Origin: Meandrina meandrites
Lineage: Eukaryota > Cnidaria > Anthozoa > Scleractinia > Meandrinidae
Assembly (NCBI GenBank): GCA_963693305.1
Contig: OY855905.1
Location: 38,040,137 to 38,104,136 of the forward strand
Length of the DNA stretch: 64,000 nt
Reading direction: 5' to 3'
The position numbers and the translations under genes are program-made. Numbering within the stretch: the first letter of the stretch is position 1; the number at the start of each line of letters is the position of its first letter. The notes under the pieces are model-generated. The model saw only the letters and a list, made by a program, of their open reading frames with translations, had not been told where the DNA came from and ran no database searches. Positions 38,501 through 47,420 of the stretch are shown piece by piece.

Positions 38501-39320
38501 ACGAGACGATTTTTTAACGGTAATTTTTAATTTGTGTTATATAAACGTTTTTTATCTTAACAATGTTGCCGCAACGGTATGGGGTTGAAGGTAAATTAAA
38601 CATGAACAGACACGCTGTCGTGAATAAATGAACGAATGAAAATGAAGTTGTCGAGTGTTTAAAGGTGTAAACACTTATTGAAGAGACTTAAAATAAAACA
38701 ATTACTTATGTGCTCTTTAGAGAGAGCGAAAGAATAAATACAAATAAACGAAAGTTATCTTTTACAGCTATTAAAAATAACACTGAACTAATTCATTCGC
38801 AACTAATTAAAGGCGGTGGAAAACATAGAAACTTTGTTACCGACACATTGTTGCTCATGAAGTTTCCTTGGGTGAGCAAACGGGGAAACATTTGTTGCGG
38901 ACAAAAAGTGTTTTTGAAAGAAATAAGAAACAATTTTTGTGTCTCGGACACAAATTCTGTGTCCTCTACAAATGTTGCGCGCGCGGGCAAACAGGGAAAC
39001 CATTGTGTCCGCAACAATGTGTCCACGTTTGCCACCGCCTTTATCCTCGTCGAAGGTGAGTTCCCAGTAAAAAAGGTGTTAAACCTCTAAATTCAGTAAA
39101 AAGTATGACATCTTCAATAGGTTTATAATCTCAATATTTTTTTTATTATTGTAGTATTTTGTTCAATTGCCCATGTAAGTTGTAATATTTCAAAGCATTA
39201 ACTCACCGCATTCACCATTACAAGTTTTCGCTGATCAGCCTCGCATGTGACATGAGTTAGGTGTTGGCAGCAAAACAGGAACCCGACAAGGTGAAAGAGG
39301 CACAAGTAATGGCGATCCAT
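29160..39320 (-). CDS. Secreted histidine acid phosphatase with C-terminal Cys module, copy 2 (14 exons)
   Basis: Paralogue of the gene at 17317 with the same 14-exon plan. Exons 1 to 14: 39207-39320, 37210-37305, 36896-36991, 36615-36701, 35999-36064, 34803-34901, 33987-34073, 33401-33527, 32885-32988, 31732-31835, 31134-31238, 30969-31045, 30082-30248, 29160-29300 (489 residues). Exon 13 is four codons shorter than in copy 1, a state shared with copy 3. Catalytic [19 protein letters not shown] and SAHDTTL are kept and no stop or frameshift is seen. Exon 7 ends ...DPLISE where copies 1 and 3 have ...DPLICE, so a cysteine aligning with a family disulfide position is lost. Upstream, homology to the copy 3 promoter lasts only to about 39480 before (AAT)n and retroelement sequence begins, which may have altered expression. 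Extracellular or lysosomal role as for copy 1. Confidence 0.88.
29640..29960. repeat. Dispersed repeat in intron 13 of copy 2
   Basis: Segment with TTCGGTCAAGATGGCTGG and a GCGTTTTTAGTGACC / GGTCCATAAAAACGC inverted pair, preceded by GCGGGCAAGAT-like sequence that recurs near 38080-38150. Looks like a degraded foldback repeat. Not present in copies 1 or 3. Confidence 0.5.
32473..32505. repeat. (ATC)n microsatellite in intron 9 of copy 2
   Basis: Perfect ATC run. Copy 3 has only a short remnant (TATCATCATC at 50821), so it expanded after the duplication. Confidence 0.9.
32560..32860. mobile_element. Foldback repeat in intron 9 of copy 2
   Basis: Contains internal pairs (GGTGAATAGTG / ACTATTCACC) and AACAATTATTCACC / GATAAATAATTGTT near the right end. 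Copy 3 lacks it: its intron runs ATGCCTAGAACTGAGTTAG into TTCTTGTTATTTTAC. Boundaries approximate. Confidence 0.5.
35120..35244. mobile_element. MITE, 'GTTGTTCAAAG' family, copy 3, in intron 5 of copy 2
   Basis: GGTAACGCTATCCACCGG at the left and GGTGGATAGCGTTATCCACC near the right end are inverted copies, ending GAACAACTGGGGCC. Copy 1's matching intron (near 21650-21670) continues without it, so this is a copy 2-specific insertion. Confidence 0.75.
36797..36870. repeat. (GGCAGGCG)n and (GGAA)n microsatellite beside exon 3 of copy 2
   Basis: GGCAGGCGGGCAGGCG run followed by GAAGGAAGG run, just downstream of exon 3 on the minus strand. Corresponds to CTTC runs in copy 1. Confidence 0.9.
38809..39042. 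mobile_element. 234-bp MITE in intron 1 of copy 2; empty site in copy 3
   Basis: Ends AAAGGCGGTGG and CCACCGCCTTT, with paired inner blocks such as GACACATTGTTGC / GCAACAATGTGTC. Copy 3 has CGCAACTGATCCTCGTC at the matching site (near 57790-57810) with no insert. Confidence 0.78.
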
Positions 39321-39492
39321 GTCTGCGTACTCTCCAAGAATACTGTCGGTGATTCAGAGTGGTTTTGCTTCGTTTGACAAAATATTATAACGCTGCCTAA
39401 ACAGCCACCGCCTGTAACGTTGAAAGCAGTTTTGCCACGTATTCAGTTTGAGGCATTCGAATGAATTATTTTCTCCCAATCAAGAATTACCG

Positions 39493-39538
<46 letters not shown>

Positions 39539-39578
39539 TAACAATAACAATAACAATAACAATAACAATAACAATAAC

Positions 39579-39648
<70 letters not shown>

Positions 39649-39649
39649 G
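39493..39649. repeat. (AAT)n/(AAC)n microsatellite upstream of copy 2
   Basis: About 157 bp of perfect AAT with a central AATAAC variant block. It marks where homology between the upstream regions of copies 2 and 3 ends and the retroelement block begins. Confidence 0.95.
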
Positions 39650-40487
39650 AAAGGTGTTGGCGAAAAAGAAAAACATTTCCCGAGCCTTCAGGCGAGGGAA
39701 ATTATTAGAATTTTGACAAAACGCGCGTGAAATTATTTCCTAATTTCACGAGTATACCATTTGGTTACCTTTTAATATCATGGGTGACAAATTACTCTTA
39801 CAGTCGCAGTTTCGTAACTTGTTTATTGTATCGTGATGAGCGAACCGGCTCGTAACGACGCCCGTGTAAAACGCTCAAAATTCCGCTCAATGCCATTCAT
39901 GTTATCGCTAAAAGTTTATAACACGACCAAACAAACTGGCCAAGGTGGAATTCAAGCGAAAATGCGCAAAGCTTAAGCTTTACGATCATCTTTTAAAAGC
40001 CTGTACGTCATCTTGCCACTGAGACATTGAAACGTTGCCATGGCAATTTTATAATTTCACATGTGAAATTATAAATTAGCGCTGAAATTTTGCGCCAAAA
40101 TTAAGGAGTAATTTGTCACCCATGATATTATGATAATAATCTTTATAATAATAATTTTTCATACAAACTTGAATCTTAGGTGTATTTTGTTTTTCCCCAT
40201 GAGATAATTTCAGTAAAAATTTCAATATTCTACCTACATAATAACTATTTACAATAAACGCTTCTATAATGTAGTCGTTAAATGAAAAACAAAATATGTT
40301 ACATAGAAATATAAGAAAGCGATCACCATCAATATTCAATATTTTTTTTTCACTAACTCCTTTATAAAATCTGCCGCGATTTCAACATTGTAATAATAAT
40401 TGAATGATAAAATTGTAGTAATAATTGAATATCAAATTGTAGTAAAAATTGAATATTAAAATTTAGCGTCCTAAAAGTCCTGATAAT
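39650..40487. other. Repeat-derived spacer
   Basis: Contains a CACGTGA-poor AT-rich stretch with TTCACATGTGAAATTATAA palindrome near 40053-40075 and a minus-strand copy of the retroelement 3' UTR (about 40133-40260) sharing CATGAGATAATTTCAG and CTACCTACATAATAAC with 40998-41110 and 41352-41393. No gene seen. Confidence 0.5.
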
Positions 40488-40918
40488 AATAATAATAATA
40501 CATGGAAATAGATAAAGGTCAAGCACGGATGCAATAGTTATAGCGAGAATAACACGTATAGAATTTTTACAGCTTTTCTTTTCTTTTATAAAATTTTGGT
40601 TTTGAAATATTTATTAAAGACGTAAATGAAAATCAGATTTTTTACGAACAGAAATATGTAAATAAGTTTATATTTTGTAAATAGTTCACCTCATTTTGTA
40701 ATATTTTAACTTGTGTACATAGAAGCTTGGAGCGTGTAAAAGCTTTCAGAGTGTTATTATGTAGGTAGGCTATTGAAATTTTTACTGACATTATTTCATG
40801 GGAAGAACTTAAGGAAAACAAAATTTGTATATATACATTTTTAACCACATACACCTAAGATTCAAGTTTGTATGAAAAGTGTTCAATAAAGTTTTGTATT
40901 ATATATATAAATATAACG
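40488..40918 (+). mobile_element. 5'-truncated retrotransposon 3' end (plus strand)
   Basis: Begins in (AAT)n, then the last codons of an ORF (MEIDKGQARMQ then stop at 40534-40536), which also end the minus-strand ORF at 43330. A 3' UTR follows, ending with AATAAA in GTTCAATAAAGTTTTGTATT and then AT/AAT repeats. It provides the uninterrupted version of the 3' UTR that is broken by two insertions at 41273-43330. Confidence 0.7.
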
Positions 40919-41222
40919 ATCTTTATAATAATAATAATAACAATAATAATAATAATAATGATAATAATCTTTATAATAATAATTTTTTTTACAAACTTAC
41001 GTGTATCTGGTTGAAAGAAATATACAAATTTTGTTTTTTCTTAACTTTTTCCCCATGAGATAATTTCAGTAAAAATTTCAATATTCTACCTACATAATAA
41101 CTATTTACAATAAACGCTTTTATAATACAGTCGTTAAATGAAAAGTTCAATTTTGTATGAAAAGTGCTCAATAAAGTTTTGTATTATAAATATTAAAAAA
41201 TAATAATAATAATAATAATAAC

Positions 41223-41262
<40 letters not shown>

Positions 41263-41272
41263 GATAATAACT
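40919..41272. repeat. AAT repeats with partial retroelement 3' UTR copies
   Basis: (AAT)n at about 40928-40985 and 41199-41265 flank a further partial copy of the same 3' UTR, ending GCTCAATAAAGTTTTGTATT. Confidence 0.7.
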
Positions 41273-41393
41273 TTATTGAGCACTTTTCATACAAACTTGA
41301 ATCTTAGGTGTATCTGGTTAAAAAAAATATATATACAAATTTTTTTCTTCCCATGAGATAATGTCAGTAAAATTTCAATAGCCTACCTACATA

Positions 41394-41936
41394 CCGTAAA
41401 GATTCGATTTAGCGCCCGGGGCGCTTATTTACTTTTGGCACCTCAAGGGAGGGCGCTTATTTGAGACAGGGCGCTTATTCGGGACAGGGCGCTTATTTAT
41501 TTTTTTTAGAAACTTCCAAATGCTCAAAACAAAACTTTAATACATATTGAAATAAATAACAATAACAGAACCTGTAACGGAAACAAAATGTTGGAAGTTC
41601 AGTTACTTTTAAAAGAATTGTTCGTTTTACGGTTTGGTGATCTATGTTAACGATCAATAACAGAAACCGCAACAGTAACAAGCCACGTTTGATACGTACT
41701 CTGAAGGCACTGTAATTATATTAAAATAGGGGCGCTCATAAGAATGGGGGGTGGGGGTACTTATTTAAACAGGGGCGCTTATTAGAGTAGGGGCGCTTAT
41801 AAGAATGAGGCGCTTTATCAGAATGGGGGCGCTTATTGGAATAGGGGCGCTTATTGACAAAAACACATTCGAAGGGGGGCGCTTATTCGAAAGGGGGCGC
41901 TTATTGGAAGGAGGGCGCTAAATCGAATCATTACGG
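41394..41936. mobile_element. 543-bp MITE with TA target duplication, GGGGCGCTTATT repeats (copy B)
   Basis: Same ends as the 3557-3989 element (left CCGTAAAGATTCGATTTAG, right CTAAATCGAATCATTACGG) flanked by TA. The empty site is seen in the retroelement copy at 40741-40780 (minus strand GCCTACCTACATAATAACAC), which has one TA where this copy has the insert. Confidence 0.92.
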
Positions 41937-41967
41937 TAATAACACTCTGAAAGCTTTTACATGCTCT

Positions 41968-43117
41968 CACAGGCAGCCCAAGCTCACGTTTCGAGCGGTT
42001 GGTAGGTATAAATTGGTGTTGCGTAACACTAGACCGTTGAGAATATTATAAGGCTTTGTATCGGATTTGGGTCGATTTTGGCCGTATTTATGCTTAAAAT
42101 ACAGTAAATATACAAAATAAACTTACTTTTGCCATTTGCTGTGTCCTTTTGCCTGTTTTGCGTCTTAAAGTTGTGTTTTAGTCGATTTTTCTCTTCCCTG
42201 TTCCTTCCTTCCTAAGACGGAGTCAAGGCGAAACACTGCCATGGCGATCGATCCGCGATCAAGCGGCGATTTTTAGCCCGAAAATCGGTCCCAACGGCGT
42301 CTTTTCCTTTCTCACGTAAAGGTTGTTAGCTCTCCTCCTCCCACGAATCCACAGCTTTGGAAAATCTCAATGCATACCCTTTGAAATAAACCGATTTCCA
42401 CGACTAATCCATAGGTTTCGGAGGTCTGCAATTCCTGTGTAATTCGAAGTTGACACGACCGTTTCAAACTAGGCTTAGCGGCCTGGCCTGGTATCAAATC
42501 CACATACGTCCACGGGAGGGAAGGTAAAAATTACTATCCGAACTTTTTAAGTAATTTTTACCTTCCCTCCCGTGGACGTATGTGGATTTGACACCAGGCC
42601 AGGCCGCTAAGCCTAGTTTGAAACGGTCGTGTCAACTTCGAATTACACAGGAATTGCAGACCTCCGAAACCTATGGATTAGTCGTGGAAATCGGTTTATT
42701 TCAAAGGGTATGCATTGAGATTTTCCAAAGCTGTGGATTCGTGGGAGGAGGAGAGCTAACGACCTTTACGTGAGAAAGGAAAAGACGCCGTTGGGACCGA
42801 TTTTCGGGCTAAAAATCGCCGCTTGATCGCGGATCGATCGCCATGGCAGTGTTTCGCCTTGACTCCGTCTTAGGAAGGAAGGAACAGGGAAGAGAAAAAT
42901 CGACTAAAACACAACTTTAAGACGCAAAACAGGCAAAAGGACACAGCAAATGGCAAAAGTAAGTTTATTTTGTATATTTACTGTATTTTAAGCATAAATA
43001 CGGCCAAAATCGACCCAAATCCGATACAAAGCCTTATAATATTCTCAACGGTCTAGTGTTAAGCAACACCAATTTATACCTACCAACCGCTCGAAACGTG
43101 AGCTTGGGCTGCCTGTG
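41968..43117. mobile_element. 1150-bp near-perfect palindrome (foldback element) with 7-bp target duplication
   Basis: Two 567-bp arms (41968-42534 and 42551-43117) are reverse complements with very few mismatches, around a 16-nt loop. Outer ends are CACAGGCAGCCCAAGCTCAC and its complement. The direct repeat ATGCTCT flanks it at 41961-41967 and 43118-43124. It is inserted in the 3' UTR of the minus-strand retroelement; the uninterrupted version is at 40715-40745. Each arm carries the same 63-codon ORF, differing by one residue, with no known domain; I consider it fortuitous. A transcript through it would fold into a very long hairpin. Confidence 0.92.
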
Positions 43118-44401
43118 ATGCTCTAAGCTTCTATGTACACAAGTTAAAATATCACAAACAGAGGTGAACTATTTACAAAATATATAAACTTATTTACATA
43201 TTTCTGTTCGTAAAAATCTGATTTTCATTTACATCATTAATAAATATTTCAAAACCAAAATTTTACAAATAGTGAATATAAAAGGAAAGAAAAGCTGTAA
43301 AAATTCCATACGTATTATTCTCGCTATAACTATTGCATTCGTGCTTGACCTTTCTCTATTTCCATATCAATGTCATTAATGTTTATATTGTTCCTTCTCC
43401 TGATAGTGCGTGAACCTCTAAGGCATAAAATCGCTGATCTCAAGATTGCAAAGGAGACTTTGGTTCTGACCCAAGCGATAGTCGTGGAGTAGTCTTCCCC
43501 TTTCTTTATTGCCAAAAGTTCTGCTTGTCTGCTGTGGTATCGTCTGCATTCTTCTGCCATTCCTCCTGTAGTTGGAGTGAATGTCCCTTGCTCGATTTCC
43601 ATAACTCTCTTTGCATATGAGCGCTTTTTCCATTTTCATGCTGGCGATATATTTGCTCTGGGCTGAGATCTTTATATGATTCTGCGTTGGGATGACAAAC
43701 CCTCACGTCGAAAAAGGCAGAACTTTGTCGATCCCAAAAACCGCGTGTATGAATATCCAGGCGAGCGTCAGGGGCTTTATTGACACCTCTGGGCAGCATC
43801 TCTCCAGTGATTTCTTGTAGGACTGGTTCCACTTCAACGTCATAGCAGACCATGTTAAGTATTTCAGCTTCCAGATCGCGGACTTCATTATGCCGCTGTA
43901 TGATGAAGCCACCACGCCTGCAGATCATAGCATAGTCGGTGTTAAAGACTTCGCTGCAGACGCAAACCGATGGAGTGTCATTTGTATCCCAGCCGTACCT
44001 CAGGTGGATAGAATCCTTAATTCCCTCTTATTCAAAGTAAAATCTATATCCTTCAGAGGGAGGACCGTCAACTAACTTGAGGCCCCTTTTTCTGTTGCAA
44101 GCTCAATAGCTAGCAATAGCTCTCTTAGATCTATAAGGAAGATCACTCTTAACTTCCTCGAAACGCATTTTCTTAGAACGCTACCCGATATCGAGTGTCA
44201 CCTGGGACCTCTAGAGCGTGCAACAGCCGATTCCCTTATACCGGCACTTACAGGTCATACATGTACGGATACTGAATGGCACCTGTTGGCCCTACCAGTG
44301 CGCATGGGAGGACTGGGTCTAGTAAACCCTATGGAACTTGCATCTCCAGAGTACACAGCCTCGACAAAGGTGACTGCTCCACTAGTAGAACAAAGGAAAA
44401 G

Positions 44402-44402
<1 letters not shown>

Positions 44403-44470
<68 letters not shown>
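44403..44470. repeat. (AAT)n microsatellite between retrotransposon fragments
   Basis: Perfect AAT run directly seen. It is translated as poly-Asn in an otherwise open frame joining two unrelated retroelement pieces. Confidence 0.95.
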
Positions 44471-44471
<1 letters not shown>

Positions 44472-45078
44472 CTTTATAATAATAATCTTTATAACTTTTA
44501 TTTATACTCGATGAATATTGCAGGAAAATGTGGGTTTGAACGAAAGGAGAGATGGTATGAACATGTTCCAGAGAGTGTGCTTGAAAATGAGGATTACAAA
44601 CTTCTGTGGGACTTCAGTGTGCGAACAGACCATGAAATAGGGGCTAGGAGACCGGATTTGGTGATCATTGACAAGAGAGACAAGAGCTGTCAGATTATAG
44701 ATGTGGCAATTCCAGAGGATAATGGGGTGAGAGAGAAGGAAGATGAAAAAGTTGAAAAGTATCAAGATCTGGCAAGAGAAGTTCGAAAAATGTGGGGTGT
44801 GAGGACAAAGGTTATTCCAGTGGTAGTGGGAGCATTGAGATTGAATGACAATCTGAGAGCCATTGAGGTGGGCGTTCCTGTTGGACTGATCCAGAGATGT
44901 GCATTGTTGGGGTCGGCAAGAATTCTTAGAAAGGTGCTGGAGAGGTAGAAAGAAGAGAAACAGCAAACAAGGGGTGTTTCTTGGTTTCCCTAGGCAACTT
45001 CTTGTTGCCCGGAACCAATGACGAAACCAGCTTCAATATCATTAATAGCTGTGCGAATCTTTAATAATAATAATAACT
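44471..45078 (+). mobile_element. RLE-type LINE C-terminal fragment with 3' end (plus strand)
   Basis: Codons from about 44508 to the TAG at 44946-44948 encode a retroelement tail: [47 protein letters not shown] and [13 protein letters not shown]. The RPD...IID...P pattern matches the restriction-like endonuclease of R2/R4-type LINEs (family knowledge). The upstream part is missing. TTTATTTATACTCGATGAATATTGCAG-type sequence occurs at both 44491 and 45072, and AAT repeats lie on both sides. Confidence 0.75.
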
Positions 45079-45344
45079 TTTATTTATACTCGATGAATAT
45101 TGCAGCATGATAGCTGATGTGGTCGTTTCTTTTGAAAAAATAAAATTAATAATTATGAAATCAATAACTATGCTAAACTAGAAAACATTGCTGCGGAAGA
45201 TAAAGTTTCCCAGTTTAGCCACGCGGGAAGTATACGTTGCAGAAACAAAATTTGTTTCACAGTACATAAAATGTTTCTGCCTCATGTCAAAAACATTTTT
45301 GCTTCCCGGACACAAATTTCGCTTCCGAAACATATGTTGCCCAG
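45079..45344. repeat. Left part of a dispersed repeat split by the 45345-46372 element
   Basis: Contains CCCAGTTTAGCCACGCGGGA and related AGTTTAGCCAC motifs that resume at 46373 (CCAGCTTAGCCACCATGGA), showing one repeat interrupted by a later insertion. Confidence 0.55.
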
Positions 45345-46372
45345 AACGGCTTAGAAAGTAAACATTTATGAAAAAATGGGTAAATATTGTTGTTGGCATG
45401 AAAATTTCTTCTCCATGCCCTGCTCGTCAAAAAACGGAGTTATCTGGAAGCTTTTTGTGTAGACGGTCGTTTTGCGTGCTCTGGGCATGTAGTTTAATGG
45501 AAAATATTCAGTACAAGAAAAGTCATCGTTAGGGCATGTAAAATTTAGCGTCATGCCCTGGGGCTTTAATTTTCGCGTTTGGGATTCAGCGCGTCGTTTT
45601 TCATGCCGGACATGAAATCTGCCATTTCTCATGCCGGGCATGAAATTTGCTATTTTTCATGCCGGGCATGAAAACGGCTCATTTCCGGTTCATGCCCAGC
45701 ATGAACCGGAAATGAAATCTGCCATTTTTCATGCTGGGCATGAAAACGGCTTATTTCCGGTTCATGCTGGGCATGAACCGGAAATTAGCCGTTTTCATGC
45801 CCAGCATGAAATCTGCGACTCTGGCGGTGGCATGTAATTTGGCATTGGCTTTCCCATTGCGATCTTAATTTCCACGATATATATTGACGTTTTTTTAGCG
45901 TTATATTTTAAAGAATTCTAGCTACTACACAGTCTTCATTCGAAAAAGGCTTTATGCTGGAAAAGACGACTTGGGAGATAGAAGGAGACATTCAGTCAAA
46001 AACAAAGTCCGCATTGACTGGCATTCCTAGAGATGTTTTTACCAGTAACCCGGATTAAAAATTATCTGTGAACGTTTTGTTGAACAACGGGCATGAAATA
46101 AAACGCTCAATGCCCAGGTAGAAGGAATCAGCGGTTGTAAGTAGTGTATTTCCAGTGGAATGCCCAGAGGACTTAGAAATTTGCTTCAGTTTTTCAATAT
46201 TACCGGAAAGTTACTTTCACATGGCATGTGAACATGCCCTCGACATCTGAAAAGTGCTTTTTATAACTCGCTGCACGGCTTGCACAAAGGGATGACATGA
46301 AATCTGTTAAAAATCATGCCCATTCGATAAATATTGTTAAAAATTGATCAAAAGTTTACTTTCTAAGCCGTT
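45345..46372. mobile_element. 1028-bp inverted-end element carrying a palindromic GGGCATGA array
   Basis: Ends AACGGCTTAGAAAGTAAAC and GTTTACTTTCTAAGCCGTT are exact inverted repeats, flanked by CCAG at 45341-45344 and 46373-46376. The interior has many TCATGCC / GGCATGA palindromes (CATGCCGGGCATG and CATGCTGGGCATG, clustered at 45600-45835, with further CATGCCC copies from 45415 to 46325). No transposase ORF. Confidence 0.8.
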
Positions 46373-46376
46373 CCAG

Positions 46377-46640
46377 CTTAGCCACCATGGAAGCAATGCT
46401 TAACAGACCTTAACAGACCGGAACATTGTTAAGGAACATTGTTTCCTAGTTTAGCCACTCGAGAAGCAAAACATTTTTCTTGTTTCCAGCTAATTTAGCC
46501 ACCTAGAAAACATGACAGGGAACAATGTGTCCGCAACAATGTTCCTTAGTTAAGCCAGGCCATAGCTGACAAGTTCTTTTGTAACAGATATGCGTGTTAT
46601 AGAATATTAATCCATTCGCCATTCCTCTCTTTTTTAAATT
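46377..46640. repeat. Right part of the split AGTTTAGCCAC repeat
   Basis: Continues the repeat begun at about 45180, with TAGTTTAGCCACTCGAGAAG and AATGTGTCCGCAACAATGTT, the latter shared with the MITE at 38809-39042. Confidence 0.55.
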
Positions 46641-47012
46641 TGTAATATTAAATCAATTGGTTTGACTTGTTAAAAGCTTTTCATTGCCTTAACATGCAAG
46701 AATGACTTAGTTGGTCTTGTGTTATCCCGGTCAAAGACATTTTTACTCTTGAAGCTCGAAAGACTCTGGACCCGCCACGGCGCGTCATTTTTTAGGCCAA
46801 AACTCGTTTCCTGACAATACAACTCCCGTCTTGACGTGGAAATTTTCATGATTGAATTTATTGAATCGTGTAACAAATTCTTTCTGTCGTGGTTTTAAAT
46901 AATTTTAGGTCTTTGTCAAACTGATCTTAATGTTATTGTGAAACCTTGTTGCTTTAGGGATGGTATGTTCGGAGAAAGACCAACAAAACAAATCGTTATT
47001 GGAAAACGATAC
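46640..47012 (-). repeat. Duplicated upstream flank of the phosphatase genes
   Basis: Matches 58355-58715, the sequence upstream of copy 3, in the same orientation (shared ATGACTTAGTT/ATGATTCAGTT, CCCGGTCAAAGAC, TTATTGGAAAACGATACG). This is the ancestral upstream region of copy 2, now 7.3 kb from its exon 1. It abuts the 3' flank of copy 3 at about 47012-47013. Confidence 0.75.
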
Positions 47013-47049
47013 GTAATAAAAGAACACAAAAATTCCCCACAACTTTTCC

Positions 47050-47055
47050 TTTATT
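47050..47055 (-). terminator. Poly(A) signal of acid phosphatase copy 3
   Basis: AATAAA on the minus strand about 366 bp beyond the stop at 47421, in the same context as copies 1 and 2. Confidence 0.7.
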
Positions 47056-47420
47056 ATCTTGTCTAAAACATGAATTCCTTAAACCCTATACACGAGACAG
47101 TGTCTAAATAAAATAAACGTCCCATCACCCCTTAACAATTGAATATTACCGGCTCATAGCTGAACTACATTTTAAACTAAACACTGCAACTTGTTTTCCC
47201 CGAGTTACTTGGCCAGCTGACGTCAGGTGTGTAATGTTAATCAGTTTACCTAAAAATAGCAATAAAAATAATCATATCACACAGAACGTACATCGTATAT
47301 GGGGTTTTGATACCGACCCCTAGATGAGACCCTGATCAATGCGTCTATTATATTGAATGACTATTCTGCTTATTTGCTTAAAGAACAAACTGCACAAAAC
47401 GAAAATGACACTTCAGCATC

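Larger units (their letters stand above)
41273..44400 (-). mobile_element. Non-LTR (RLE-type) retrotransposon, 5'-inverted, broken by two later insertions
   Basis: Reading the minus strand: coding sequence for the C-terminal region of an RLE LINE ([20 protein letters not shown], then APDARLD...AFFDVRV, a PD-(D/E)XK-like pattern, and [16 protein letters not shown]) from about 44100 to 43330, with at least one frameshift near 43600 and a stop in the GASS-stop-LTVLP stretch. Its 3' UTR continues to 41273 but is interrupted by the palindrome 41968-43117 and the MITE 41394-41936. Bases 44105-44397 are the preceding part of the same ORF in opposite orientation ([20 protein letters not shown]), the arrangement produced by twin priming. 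(AAT)n lies at both outer ends. Confidence 0.7.

Noticed and set aside
39443..39708. Long poly-Leu and poly-Ile/Thr open frames on both strands
   Set aside because: They are translations of the AAT/AAC microsatellite and have no coding support.
42312..42773. Two identical 63-codon ORFs in opposite orientation
   Set aside because: They are the same arm sequence of the palindrome read twice; no domain, start context or conservation beyond the repeat.
44286..44948. Single 220-residue protein
   Set aside because: It is two retroelement fragments joined by chance through an in-frame AAT microsatellite.
45600..45835. CATG palindromes as p53-family response elements
   Set aside because: The half-sites read GGGCATGAAA or TTTCATGCCC and do not meet the RRRCWWGYYY pattern.
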